A stretch of 64,000 nt of DNA from Bog-159 sp963756605 (GTDB lineage Bacteria > Acidobacteriota > Terriglobia > Bryobacterales > Bryobacteraceae). Each line of letters begins with the position of its first letter. The stretch's first letter is position 1. Position numbers and translations under genes: made by a program. This document shows positions 36,001 through 44,450 of the stretch, piece by piece. The stretch lies in contig CAVWOT010000016.1 of NCBI GenBank assembly GCA_963756605.1, positions 43,178-107,177 of the forward strand. Reading direction: 5' to 3'. The notes below the pieces were generated by a model, which saw only the letters and a program-made list of their open reading frames with translations, had not been told where the DNA came from and did no database searches.

Positions 36001-38808
36001 GATACGATTTCCGCGGCCGTTCCGAAGCGTGTCGGCTACGAACAGCCCCAGCTCCGCGGTTAATAGCTGCCAGAGTTGCTCGTAAAACTCAGGGATATCC
36101 GCCGACGTCAGTCCCCATCGCCTCGCCGCGTGATAGGCCAGGGTACGGCCGCTCGCGGATAGCCAAATCTTGACGTAGGTCGTGGCCTGGCCGTTCAGCC
36201 GCAGGCCCACGGGCGGGGCATCGAAATACGGGATGTATCCGTTCTGAACCTCCCGGTCGCCCTCGCGCCAGAAGCGGCTGAAAATTCGGGATTCCGGATC
36301 GTACAGAATGCGCGAGCGCCGGGCCGAATCGAGCAGGCCAGCCACGCCGTCTCGCAACCTCTCCGGAGTCGTCCGAATGCGAGCCGCCCAGTGCTGGAAG
36401 AACGGTAACGAGGGTTCCAACCCGAAGTACTCGACTACAAATCGGCCCCACGGTTCCAGGCCGATGCGTTGCCGTTGCCCAGTGCCGATCTCGCGGATCA
36501 CCTGGATTCGAAGGAATCGCCTCCTCTCGGCTGCGTGCCTATGGCCGGCCGCCTCTTTCCGCTCCACGCGCCAAACCTCGGGCGCAAGCGCCCTGGACAG
36601 ATCGTTATCGGCCTCAAGCTGATCGTCGAGCCAGCCGGCGAGATCGCCCACGGATACAGGTGACTGACGGATGCGCTCGTACATCAAGGACCGTAGCCGG
36701 TACCGGCGCGAGTGGTCCTGCATCCAGCCGGCCTGAAACGCTGCATCCTGGCGGTTATCGGTGAATACCAGCAGCCGCCGGTGGTCCGCATGGTGCACCA
36801 TGCTCTGTGCAAGCACGTGAACATCGGAAACGGTCAGCGCGCGAACGGGCCTGGAGGGCTCGCGGTAGCCGCTTGCCATCTGCCGCCCGATCGCGCCGCA
36901 GCCGACGCACGAAGTTAAACGTCCCACCCGTGCGGCCTTCTGCCGGACGGCGAAAAGCTGGACCAGGGAATTCGGCAAGCCGCAGGCATCGCATCGGGTG
37001 ATCTGAAAGGGATGCAGGGCGCCGCAGTGCCGGCAAAGGAAGAGTGGGACCGAGTTGCGAGGAATGCCGGGCACGGCCGTGGGATCGTCGTCATCGTAAA
37101 CTACGAGCCCGTCCAGTAGAACCACCCGGCTGCCCCCATGGGCTTCGGACCGCGCACGCCAGACAAGCCGGCCTTCCACCGCTTCGCCCCCGCCGGGACG
37201 CCGATCGGTGAATACGAAGTTGTCCACGAAGTGAACGAAATAGTGTTGGCCGCAGGTTGTGCAGGTCGTAACCGGCAGCTTAAACAGATTCGCCGTTTCC
37301 GGGACATCTTCGGGCATCAGGTATAGGTGCGGCTCGGCCGAATCGTCCGGGAATGTAACGACGGCGCCACCGACTCCACGAATGAAGCCGTGCACTACTG
37401 GACGCAGCAGCGAGCGGTCGTCATTTCGGGCCGCTGCGCCCAGCGCCAGCCAGGTTAGGATCTCAGCTTCCGGGACGACACGGCCGATCCGTTGGCGTAG
37501 ATCGTCCGGCAGTTCATTCAGCGCGCGAGGCGAGGCGAGCACCTGGGCGATCTGGTAGACCACTTCATTCGACGCGAGGATTTCGTAGAGACTATCGCGC
37601 CAGCGTTGAGTGTCCAGGGCACGGCCGGTGAACATCTCGACCGTGTAGTTCAGATTGTCGAGGGGAGCCTCCGAGTGCAGGTTCCCCTGCTGTTCTATCG
37701 CTTCTAGGGATGAGAGCACGCCGTAAAGCTGTGCCTCCGGATCGCCGACAAATGGAGGCGTGGCCCGCCGATTCCGCGCCCACAAATCCTGTTCATACTG
37801 TTCCCGAACGATGGAGACCAAGTCCGCGGGAACCCCGAAGAAGCGGGTTGCAAAACGGATGGCCGGCTCGTCTCCGCCAGAGGGGTCCGTGATTGTCGCG
37901 GACGTGCCTACGCAGACTGTTTCGTTCGGCGCCCGGTTGCAGAAAGTGCGAAGACGGCGGATGAGACAAGCGGTTTCGGCGCCGCCCGCGCCAACGAACG
38001 TGTGCGCCTCGTCGAACACCACGAAATCCAGGCGGGCGCCGTCGAACAGCTCCACGTCGCGCTGGCGGGTCAATAAAAGCTCGAGCTGCTTCACGTTGGT
38101 GAGCAGGATCCGCGGCTGCCGCCCGGCCATGCGCATCTCCTCTCGCGAAGCGCATTCTTCCGCGGGATGAACCGGCCGGTTCTCGCCGGCCTCCTCCAGT
38201 TGCTGCCGCCGCGCAAGGTAGTCGGCGCGGGATGAACCTGACGGTAGCCTTACACCGGCCACATTGGAGGCCCGCTCAGGCGTCTTGCCGACGTACATGC
38301 CGAAGGAGATCCCGGTACCCGCCAACAGGCGGCGCAATCGCTCAAGTTGGTCTTCAGCAAGCGCGTTAGCGGGATAGACCAGCACGGCGACGATGCCGGC
38401 CGGCGCTCCGGAATCCCGGAGTTCCAGGCAGCGGCTGATGATTGGGTAAAGAAACGCCTCGGTTTTGCCGGATCCTGTACCGGTAGCGATCAGCGTTGTT
38501 CTGCCAGCCAATATCGCGCGAATGGCCTCCTCCTGCTGCGCCCGCAGGCGTGGGAACAAGGCCAGGTTCGGCATGAGCGGGTGAAGCACGCTCTCGGCCG
38601 CAAGCTCGGAAACCAGATGGCCATCCAGGAATGCGCGCGACAAGCTGACGTACGGACCGCGTAGAAGCGGCGTAGACCGAGTCTCCTCGATGTTCAGCAG
38701 GCGCCGCATTTGTCGGTGCAGACGCTGGTCGGCGAACGGGTACGTGGTGACCTGGTACCGCAGGAAGTCCCGAACGACGCGCTCTGTGTAAGAGATCGGA
38801 TTCAGCAT
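33079..38808 (-). CDS. DEAD/DEAH helicase - DUF1998 - nuclease fusion protein
   Basis: 1909 residues, start ATG 38808 three bases after the methylase stop. Domains: superfamily 2 helicase with Walker A at 112-116 (ATGTGSGKTEAF) and DEAH at 266-269 (VVFDEAHTF), then the second helicase lobe (CTPTLELGVDIGDLDAVLMR, YWQRAGRAGRR). A DUF1998/MrfA-like region has clustered cysteines near 1600 (EGCPSQCADACVDCL). Near 1700-1775 a Vsr/DUF559-like fold appears (PDFFF, VCVYLDGMSEHLHGN, RDHRHIREQL-like RDRHIREQLRSMGYQVIEV), a probable PD-(D/E)XK nuclease. Further cysteine pairs (CTTCGQHYFVHF, CRHCGALHPF) suggest zinc binding. It matches DISARM DrmA plus DrmB in one chain, with an added nuclease. Confidence 0.85.
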   Translation of the reverse strand: MLNPISYTERVVRDFLRYQVTTYPFADQRLHRQMRRLLNIEETRSTPLLRGPYVSLSRAFLDGHLVSELAAESVLHPLMPNLALFPRLRAQQEEAIRAILAGRTTLIATGTGSGKTEAFLYPIISRCLELRDSGAPAGIVAVLVYPANALAEDQLERLRRLLAGTGISFGMYVGKTPERASNVAGVRLPSGSSRADYLARRQQLEEAGENRPVHPAEECASREEMRMAGRQPRILLTNVKQLELLLTRQRDVELFDGARLDFVVFDEAHTFVGAGGAETACLIRRLRTFCNRAPNETVCVGTSATITDPSGGDEPAIRFATRFFGVPADLVSIVREQYEQDLWARNRRATPPFVGDPEAQLYGVLSSLEAIEQQGNLHSEAPLDNLNYTVEMFTGRALDTQRWRDSLYEILASNEVVYQIAQVLASPRALNELPDDLRQRIGRVVPEAEILTWLALGAAARNDDRSLLRPVVHGFIRGVGGAVVTFPDDSAEPHLYLMPEDVPETANLFKLPVTTCTTCGQHYFVHFVDNFVFTDRRPGGGEAVEGRLVWRARSEAHGGSRVVLLDGLVVYDDDDPTAVPGIPRNSVPLFLCRHCGALHPFQITRCDACGLPNSLVQLFAVRQKAARVGRLTSCVGCGAIGRQMASGYREPSRPVRALTVSDVHVLAQSMVHHADHRRLLVFTDNRQDAAFQAGWMQDHSRRYRLRSLMYERIRQSPVSVGDLAGWLDDQLEADNDLSRALAPEVWRVERKEAAGHRHAAERRRFLRIQVIREIGTGQRQRIGLEPWGRFVVEYFGLEPSLPFFQHWAARIRTTPERLRDGVAGLLDSARRSRILYDPESRIFSRFWREGDREVQNGYIPYFDAPPVGLRLNGQATTYVKIWLSASGRTLAYHAARRWGLTSADIPEFYEQLWQLLTAELGLFVADTLRNGRGNRIPDTDGAVQVNADRLRLHAHTGVYRCTTCRRAHSRSGPNDTCMVNRCTGTVVFEREEQDNYDLMVLDERFEMVRPREHSAQIPPEERERIERDFKGTGNRVNTLVCTPTLELGVDIGDLDAVLMRNVPPLPSNYWQRAGRAGRRQRMACNLTYARTASHDRAYFADPMKLLGGVIEPPNFNLRNDVMVRKHVHAAVMTVFYAAARGTAMDEPARLEIRRALDTCFPQQIRDYLFLDTGEVRRQEFDLEPFRDILSRHRAMLTENVIRIFAQSWPPEDADVVAPEVLETYVIGMEQELASVLQRLRRRLQWALDQLDRLDRERRRRGTLDPEEDSLRERCDRLIKRLKGVEARNRREAEGYDDTNTYAVLAAEGFLPGYGLDTGFVVGTHHAPRYAYEMRDWELRRSTGLALREYVPGNLIYANGHRFVARYFRLEPVRPLQFQVDVGNEAVAEVGTGVAALGSAVLPAVPVCDTDLPHNSHISDEEDYRFQMPVAVYGHELPQHGPGRDYAWGPRNLQFRKAVRLRLVNAGPAGMVRNGTLGYPVCTVCGQSRSPLASVADLREFRADHAQRHGRPVENIGFYANVIADAISIQGFRDRTEAHSVLEGLRIGAVQVLDMEMEDLQPLVIGQQGQDACDGLLYDPMPGGSGLLEQMVERWSEVIEGGLQAVEGCPSQCADACVDCLMNFRNSWYHRHLNRHVASQVLRAWGSLLVLSNDIPPRQPAAEPRQMPVNEAERILREMFDRAGLDGYEPQTPIELGRPLGTTVPDFFFGDPEGEEPGVCVYLDGMSEHLHGNPETAERDRHIREQLRSMGYQVIEVPFGQLTDRQAMRAHFYRIGRFLLGRDGATRIREDLSWFDAPPPAAPDAWDELQNLIDPRWCTLISALRAAGIPAPSDVDRDIVEDGRVSGRRMIMVWDEDGSFYGIVERLADETLIGDPRFLVISADAPAGDVVQSVMTHFSGPDQASPEAAR

Positions 38809-38811
38809 CTG

Positions 38812-41800
38812 TCACTCGGTATAGGCCATCGGGATCTGGCCATCTTCGTCTGTTTCGGTTTCTCCGGGTTCCCGTGCGGGTGGCGCAGGAGGAACGATCT
38901 TCTCCAGCAGCTCCGCGTGCCACGCGCACTCTTCCCAGCTTTCGGTGGCGGATTTCGCGATTCGCGGCTCGATCAGGCGCGAACCAAGAGCAATAGCAAC
39001 CAGTTGCGGCGCCCTGGCGCGGTCATCGCGCCCGAGTTCGTAATCAGCAAGCCGGAGCGTGTCGGGAAGATCCCACTGGTCCAGGAATCTCTCTAGACCC
39101 ATCGTCTGAACGTCGCGGAACGCGACTAACGAAAGCACCGTATGCCGCTGCTCGGGAGGTTTCTCTCGATCCAAACGCCAAAATCCTTTCTGGTCAAGAG
39201 TCCGGGTGAACTCATCATCGTTGATTTCGCTCACGGGATAATCGCAATCGCGCAGGATGCGCCGAAAATCAGCATCTGAAAGCCCGTAAATGCAGGCGAC
39301 AGCCGCATCAAGCATGCAGCGGAGGCGCAAGCGCTCACGAGCGGTCAGCGCCAACTCGGAAAACCACCGGACGACTTGATCGCCGACCTGTTCTCTAAGG
39401 CGCAACCATGTTCCGCAGTTCCTAGGCTGAATGAGATTCAGGCGGGCAACAAGACAAGATATCGCTTCTATCTGCCGTTCCGTTGGAATCGGACAGGCGC
39501 TCTCCATTAGATAGAAGGTATTAAGGTTCGAGCCCACTAGCCGCTGGCGGATGAGCCAGTCGAAGGAGAGGCTCACGAATAGTCCAGCGAATGCTATCTG
39601 AGAGGATAGGGTTCGCGCTGGCAACTGGAGCGCATTCAGCGAGTTTCCGAATGGGTACCCTTCACTTAAACAGCCAATTGTTGTCCTCGCATTTGTGGAT
39701 CCCCCCTGGACGCGGTAGAGGAGGCGCAGTCCAGTAATCCGCTTCTCGGAGGAGCTGTAGATTGCCGCTCGCATCAGGTATTGCGGAGCAGGCAACGCAT
39801 CCGCACTAAGACTGGATTCCCACGCCCCTTTTCTGTTCGGGGTATATGCGTAGCCAGCAACGCAGGGTGACAATGGACCAATCATCACTCCCTGATACAG
39901 CGGGAGGGCCACGTCCTCGATTTCGTTCAGATGAATCCGCCGTGTCCTGTCTCCTGAGAGCACCACATCACGCACGCCGAGCGGCGCGTCGTCGCTATGC
40001 CACGCACCGGCTAACCAGTTGCCAAACTCGTCCTGTACGTAACCCTCATTCTCGACTGCGACACGCGGCTGCAACACACCAGAACGTACGTCGTCGGTCA
40101 TGTGAAACTCGCGTTTGCACCGGATGCCCCATCCGTTAGGTGCAGCAGCGCCGAGGATCGCGCTGCTGCCGTAAAACCTCTCCAGCGTTTGCAGGTCCGA
40201 TTGGCCGCGGATCTCAAGCAGCGCCTTCGAATACGGGCTGAATTGCACGACGCGTTCACGCGGGTAATCCATAGCGTGCGTCTCGGCATCTTCCCAGTCG
40301 GCCAGGGAACGGTGCATGAACGCGGTATGGATCGCTTGCGTCCTTCCGCCCTTTTGAATTATGATTGGCGCGAATTTGAAGCGGCTGTCGATGTCGAAGA
40401 CCTTGTCCCGGTTTTCGAACCCGAAGAGCCACTCCCATTGGCTGTCGTCGAGAAACAACGTTCGCAGCGCAGTTGAGCCCTTATCGGAATAGAGACCGGA
40501 GGGCACCAAGAAGCCTAGCCGTCCGTTGTCCGCCAGGATGCGGTAAGCCGTCTCCAAAAACATCTTGTAAGTGTTCAGGTCCGCCGAACCCTGGTGTCGG
40601 AATGGGTGCATATCATCGGAGTATCCGCTCCTCCCGCTCCGTAAGTTCTGCCATTTGCGATGCAGGTCGGTAGTGTCCACGAAGCCTGACCCGAGGGCGA
40701 ATACCCACTCCTCTTCGCCGTTCGCCTTCGGCTTCGTGTAATCGCCAAACGGGTGCCCAACGTACTTGACCCAGTTTGACAGCGCCTTCAGGCGGGCGCG
40801 CTCCGCAAGCCAATCGCGTTCAATCCTCGGGTTGGCTTTGAAAAACTCCTTTTGTTTCGCTACGGCTTCCGCTTTGCCGTAACCACGGTAAAGTGGATCC
40901 AGGTTGGAGAAGAATTCCTTCGAGTTCGGCTTTTGAATCTCCCAAGGAGGATTTCCGACTAGGGCGTCAAAGCCGGACCTAGCCGAGCCGAACACGTCGG
41001 GGAACTCCAATTCCCAGTGAAAGAACCGGTATATCCCCCCGAGGCCGCACAGGCGGCGGACTTCGCCCAGTGAGATGTCAGAAGGCGATACGAACTCCTT
41101 TGCGAGTGGAGCGCTTCCGAGTTGGTCCGCAGGCCAGAACCAAAGTGCGCACCAGGTATCGAAGGCCAGCTTGAGCCGCTGAAAGGATCTATCTGCCTGC
41201 ATCTTTTCGTATTCCTCGCGGCGCTCTTCCGCCGCGTGCACAGGCAGCTTGTGTATCTCCTCCAGCAGCCGCATGGCCTCGTCGTGAACCTGTGATGGTG
41301 TCCGCGCATCCTGGGCGAAGCTGAAGCTCGATTGTTTGTTCAGCGCAATGTAGTTCTGGAGATTCGGCTTGACTTGGTCCTTGAGACGAGCGGCGATGGC
41401 CTTGGTCCAGTTCTGCCGAGACTTGTCGATGGCCTTGTGGTCCTTATCGCCGCCCTCACGAAGCCATGCCATCGCTGGATAATCTTCGAAACGGTCGAAC
41501 CAGCAGCCGACGAGCGAATTGCCCGGCTTGATCTTGTGGTCTAGGAAGCCGAAGGGCAGTTCGCGATCCATGGTTTCTACCCAGAGCGCCATGCGCCCCA
41601 ACTCGACTGCCAGTTCGTCGATATCCACGCCATAGAGGCAGCGCTCCACAACGTAACGGCGCAAACGGGCTTCCAGACGTTCCTCCGCATCGGGTTGTGC
41701 CGCGGGCACAGGCGCGGTCTCATCGGTGATCTTTTCGGCCTTCCACCCATCTGCGATGCGGCAGATCCACTCGCCCGGCAGTTTCTCGACGCAGTCGTAG

Positions 41801-43752
41801 TAGTACAAGCTGGAGAGCAGCTTTTCGGACATGTACCTTAGGGCAGAAATGAGAAACGATCCGGAGCCCATGGCTGGGTCGCAGAGCTTTAGCGAAAGGA
41901 TCTCTTCCGGCTTTCGCGGCGCGCCGTCTGGCAAAAAACAGAGTGGCTGCAGAGTACGCCGAACGATGGGCGCAGCCAACTGCGGCCGGGTATAGAACGT
42001 TCCAGAGCCCTTCCGCGTATTCCCGAACCGGACTAGGTACCATTCGCCCGGCCTCTTGATGTCGAACTTCAGCCGGGCCTGCCTCCTTACTTCCTCTTCG
42101 TATTCCTTGATTCTCTCCGGCGTCTTCTTTCCGCGGCCGAACTTGACGATCTTCGCCAGCTTGACGGCCTTCACAGCGAATTCGAATACTTCGGCGTACA
42201 GGGCGTCCGCCGCGGAAAGGGGCGTGTCGTCTTCCGCAATTTCGGATTCGGCCTCGGTTTCGCTTTCTTCATCGTCGTCGGCGTCGTCCTCATCGCCGTC
42301 TTCCTGACCCTCGTCGTCGGAGACTTGCAACTTGGATTTCTGCTTCAACTTGGCGAGCATGGCCTCGAGATCCTTGTCGGGCATTTCGCGCAGCCTGCTC
42401 CAGGGCAGGACGGGGTAATCGCCAATCCGGAGAATGATGATCGGGTCTTCGCCCACGCGCTTCAGATTGAACGCCAACAGGCCTTCATACAGGATGCCAA
42501 TGTACTCGGTGTCCATCGCCGAGAAGTCCACCGGCACCGGGAACGGCCTCGCGCCTCGTCTCTGCCGGAGCTTGGCGTAGGTTTTCGTCAGCAGCGCCAA
42601 GATCTCCTTCACATCGAGATCCGATGGGTTGTCGCTGGCTTCGAGGGCGGCGATAGCCCGATCCACCGGCTTGGTGGAAGCAGCATCGCCCGGCTCAAAC
42701 AGCCGACCACCATAGCGCACAACGGGGAATTGGCCGTGATCGGAGCCTTCGTACAGAAGGCGGAACAGGGCTACGAGGCGCGGCCAGGCGGAGTGCGATT
42801 CCCTGAGAGTCTCTTCGGCCGTATGTTCCAATTGCTCGCGGAGACCCTGGATGCCGTAGGAACCGTGGTATACCGGCTCGCTAAGCGGCAGCAGTTCACG
42901 CCCCTCCGCAAACAGAATAACCACGCAGCGCATTACGAGCCGCGTCGCGGCCAGGTAGATTTCGTTATAGTGCTCGCGGTTTTCGCCTGCCACAAGCTGG
43001 TCGAGAACCTTGGTGGAGGACTGAACCAATTTCTCCACGGCCTGCCGGGCACGCTCACCCAGCGCAGAGGAGAGATCCGCCTCGCCGCGGCGCGAATCCA
43101 AGATCGCGGTTTCCAGCCGGCTGCGCTCGCCCGATGCAGCCGGGGTCAAGGCATCGCGTCCGAGCAGGTGACGGAGAGCATCCACCTGGGGCCCCGGCTT
43201 CCCGCCAGTGAACCAGGCCGCCGTGTCCCATTCGCACCACGCATCATAGTTCTCGCCGGCGTGGATAAGCCGCCATTGCGAGCCGGTCGTAAGAACGGCG
43301 ACCTTGGACCTGCCATCCTGGCGAAGCCATTCGACTACGCGGGAGACCATCTGGCGTCCCCGGCCAATACCGATTCGTGGTGGCTTTTGACCGACCAAGG
43401 AGCCGAGAACCGAGCGCGTGTCGAACACTGGCAGGGTGGCCAGATTAGGCCCCGTCCACACGCGGCGGGGGCGGATGCGTTCCTTGGTTATGGCAGGATG
43501 AGAGTACGCCGCCCCGGGGTTCTTGTCCCAAAAGTGCGCCTCCAAGCCCAGGACATCTTCGAGAACGGTATCCAGCAGCGGTCCGAGCGCGGCGTCCCCT
43601 TCCGAGATGCGCGTGACGGCGCGGCGAAGTTTCTCGGCGAGGGCGTCGGATAGCGGTGGCAGCCCTCCCAGGAAATGCTCCTCAAGCTGACCGGGTCCAA
43701 TCAGGAGACCGCCGTGGTTCAGGCAATCCCACCAGGGGAGAACCGCACTCAT
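38812..43752 (-). CDS. large Eco57I-type N6-adenine DNA methyltransferase (DrmMI-like)
   Basis: 1646 residues. The AdoMet-binding motif I is at about 625 (DPAMGSGSFLISALRYM) and catalytic motif IV at about 934 (VGNPPWEIQKPN), the NPPW form of N6-adenine methylases. Between them lies GVDIDELAVELGRMALWVET, usual for Eco57I/PglX/DrmMI proteins. The N-terminal 600 residues resemble the helical region of these proteins (YLAATRLVMRCVVILFAEGR, DTEYIGILYEGLLAFNLKRV) with an acidic Asp/Glu-rich insert near 480-520; the C-terminal part is probably target recognition. It presumably marks host DNA as self. Start ATG overlaps the stop of the helicase tail by four bases. No frameshift seen; motifs are intact. 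Confidence 0.88.
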   Translation of the reverse strand: MSAVLPWWDCLNHGGLLIGPGQLEEHFLGGLPPLSDALAEKLRRAVTRISEGDAALGPLLDTVLEDVLGLEAHFWDKNPGAAYSHPAITKERIRPRRVWTGPNLATLPVFDTRSVLGSLVGQKPPRIGIGRGRQMVSRVVEWLRQDGRSKVAVLTTGSQWRLIHAGENYDAWCEWDTAAWFTGGKPGPQVDALRHLLGRDALTPAASGERSRLETAILDSRRGEADLSSALGERARQAVEKLVQSSTKVLDQLVAGENREHYNEIYLAATRLVMRCVVILFAEGRELLPLSEPVYHGSYGIQGLREQLEHTAEETLRESHSAWPRLVALFRLLYEGSDHGQFPVVRYGGRLFEPGDAASTKPVDRAIAALEASDNPSDLDVKEILALLTKTYAKLRQRRGARPFPVPVDFSAMDTEYIGILYEGLLAFNLKRVGEDPIIILRIGDYPVLPWSRLREMPDKDLEAMLAKLKQKSKLQVSDDEGQEDGDEDDADDDEESETEAESEIAEDDTPLSAADALYAEVFEFAVKAVKLAKIVKFGRGKKTPERIKEYEEEVRRQARLKFDIKRPGEWYLVRFGNTRKGSGTFYTRPQLAAPIVRRTLQPLCFLPDGAPRKPEEILSLKLCDPAMGSGSFLISALRYMSEKLLSSLYYYDCVEKLPGEWICRIADGWKAEKITDETAPVPAAQPDAEERLEARLRRYVVERCLYGVDIDELAVELGRMALWVETMDRELPFGFLDHKIKPGNSLVGCWFDRFEDYPAMAWLREGGDKDHKAIDKSRQNWTKAIAARLKDQVKPNLQNYIALNKQSSFSFAQDARTPSQVHDEAMRLLEEIHKLPVHAAEERREEYEKMQADRSFQRLKLAFDTWCALWFWPADQLGSAPLAKEFVSPSDISLGEVRRLCGLGGIYRFFHWELEFPDVFGSARSGFDALVGNPPWEIQKPNSKEFFSNLDPLYRGYGKAEAVAKQKEFFKANPRIERDWLAERARLKALSNWVKYVGHPFGDYTKPKANGEEEWVFALGSGFVDTTDLHRKWQNLRSGRSGYSDDMHPFRHQGSADLNTYKMFLETAYRILADNGRLGFLVPSGLYSDKGSTALRTLFLDDSQWEWLFGFENRDKVFDIDSRFKFAPIIIQKGGRTQAIHTAFMHRSLADWEDAETHAMDYPRERVVQFSPYSKALLEIRGQSDLQTLERFYGSSAILGAAAPNGWGIRCKREFHMTDDVRSGVLQPRVAVENEGYVQDEFGNWLAGAWHSDDAPLGVRDVVLSGDRTRRIHLNEIEDVALPLYQGVMIGPLSPCVAGYAYTPNRKGAWESSLSADALPAPQYLMRAAIYSSSEKRITGLRLLYRVQGGSTNARTTIGCLSEGYPFGNSLNALQLPARTLSSQIAFAGLFVSLSFDWLIRQRLVGSNLNTFYLMESACPIPTERQIEAISCLVARLNLIQPRNCGTWLRLREQVGDQVVRWFSELALTARERLRLRCMLDAAVACIYGLSDADFRRILRDCDYPVSEINDDEFTRTLDQKGFWRLDREKPPEQRHTVLSLVAFRDVQTMGLERFLDQWDLPDTLRLADYELGRDDRARAPQLVAIALGSRLIEPRIAKSATESWEECAWHAELLEKIVPPAPPAREPGETETDEDGQIPMAYTE

Positions 43753-44450
43753 TGGCCCACCTCCGGTAGACGGATCTCGACCGCGACCGGGAAGGCCTGA
43801 ACGCCTCCCGGGCGCAGAGCGTAACGGGCTGGCAGGAGGTGTTCCGTAACTCGGATTCGTTCCCTCTCCAGGTATCCGTGCAGTTCTTCAAAACGCTCGG
43901 TGCGTATCTTCAGCTCTTGCTCGAGGTTCTCCTTCTCGTAACGAAGCTCGCGTTGGCGCTCGTCGTCGAACAGGTGTCCCTGCGCCATGGCCCTCTCCCG
44001 GCGGTCGATTTCGCGGCGCAGCTTGTCAAGCGTGTTCTCGCGCATTTGCCGGCCAACTTCGTTAATACGCAACTGGAACCGAGCCTTCTCGTCCTTCAGG
44101 GCGGTATCCCGCTCCGCAGCCAGAGTTGCCTTCACGGCCGCTTCCAGACGATCGCGATGCTGCTTCATCCAATCGCCGAGGTCACCACCCGCATCTTCCC
44201 AAATTGTTCGTGCGGAGACGATGGCAGCTTCCGAGGTGTCGGGTCGGGCGTTCACGTCCTTGGATGCCGGAGTGTGTGGAAGCTCCACCCCCAGCTTTCC
44301 GGCCGCGAATGGGAACCGCACGGTCCTGATCCATTGATGAACTGTCTCGCGCAGTTCATTTACTGCCAGTTCTTCAACATGGAGTACAACCAGGGCATCG
44401 GCGCCGGGAGGTACGGAAGCGCGCGTTACTGTCCATCTGGTCGCGCCCTC
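43749..44450 (-). CDS. C-terminal part of the DrmD-like SNF2 helicase, after a frameshift
   Basis: About 233 codons that continue the SNF2 protein in another frame: GATRWTVTRASVPPGADALV, LHVEELAVNELRETVHQWIR, then a long coiled coil (ERDTALKDEKARFQLRINEV, EKENLEQELKIRTERFEELH) and a C-terminal strand region. The frame stays open upstream to 44666, but that part is only the shadow of the helicase. There is no Shine-Dalgarno start, and this C-terminal region belongs to DrmD-like proteins, so it is not a separate gene. Restoring one G in the GGG run at about 44446-44448 gives the continuous ELRGATRWTV. Its stop overlaps the methylase start. Confidence 0.7.
   Translation of the reverse strand, partial: EGATRWTVTRASVPPGADALVVLHVEELAVNELRETVHQWIRTVRFPFAAGKLGVELPHTPASKDVNARPDTSEAAIVSARTIWEDAGGDLGDWMKQHRDRLEAAVKATLAAERDTALKDEKARFQLRINEVGRQMRENTLDKLRREIDRRERAMAQGHLFDDERQRELRYEKENLEQELKIRTERFEELHGYLERERIRVTEHLLPARYALRPGGVQAFPVAVEIRLPEVGQ

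Noticed and set aside
35233..36063. 276-codon plus-strand open frame
   Set aside because: Antisense to the helicase-DUF1998 gene; no start signal and no domain.
42325..43653. 442-codon plus-strand open frame
   Set aside because: Antisense shadow of the methylase gene, which has full motifs in its own frame; composition of the plus frame is typical of a GC-rich shadow.
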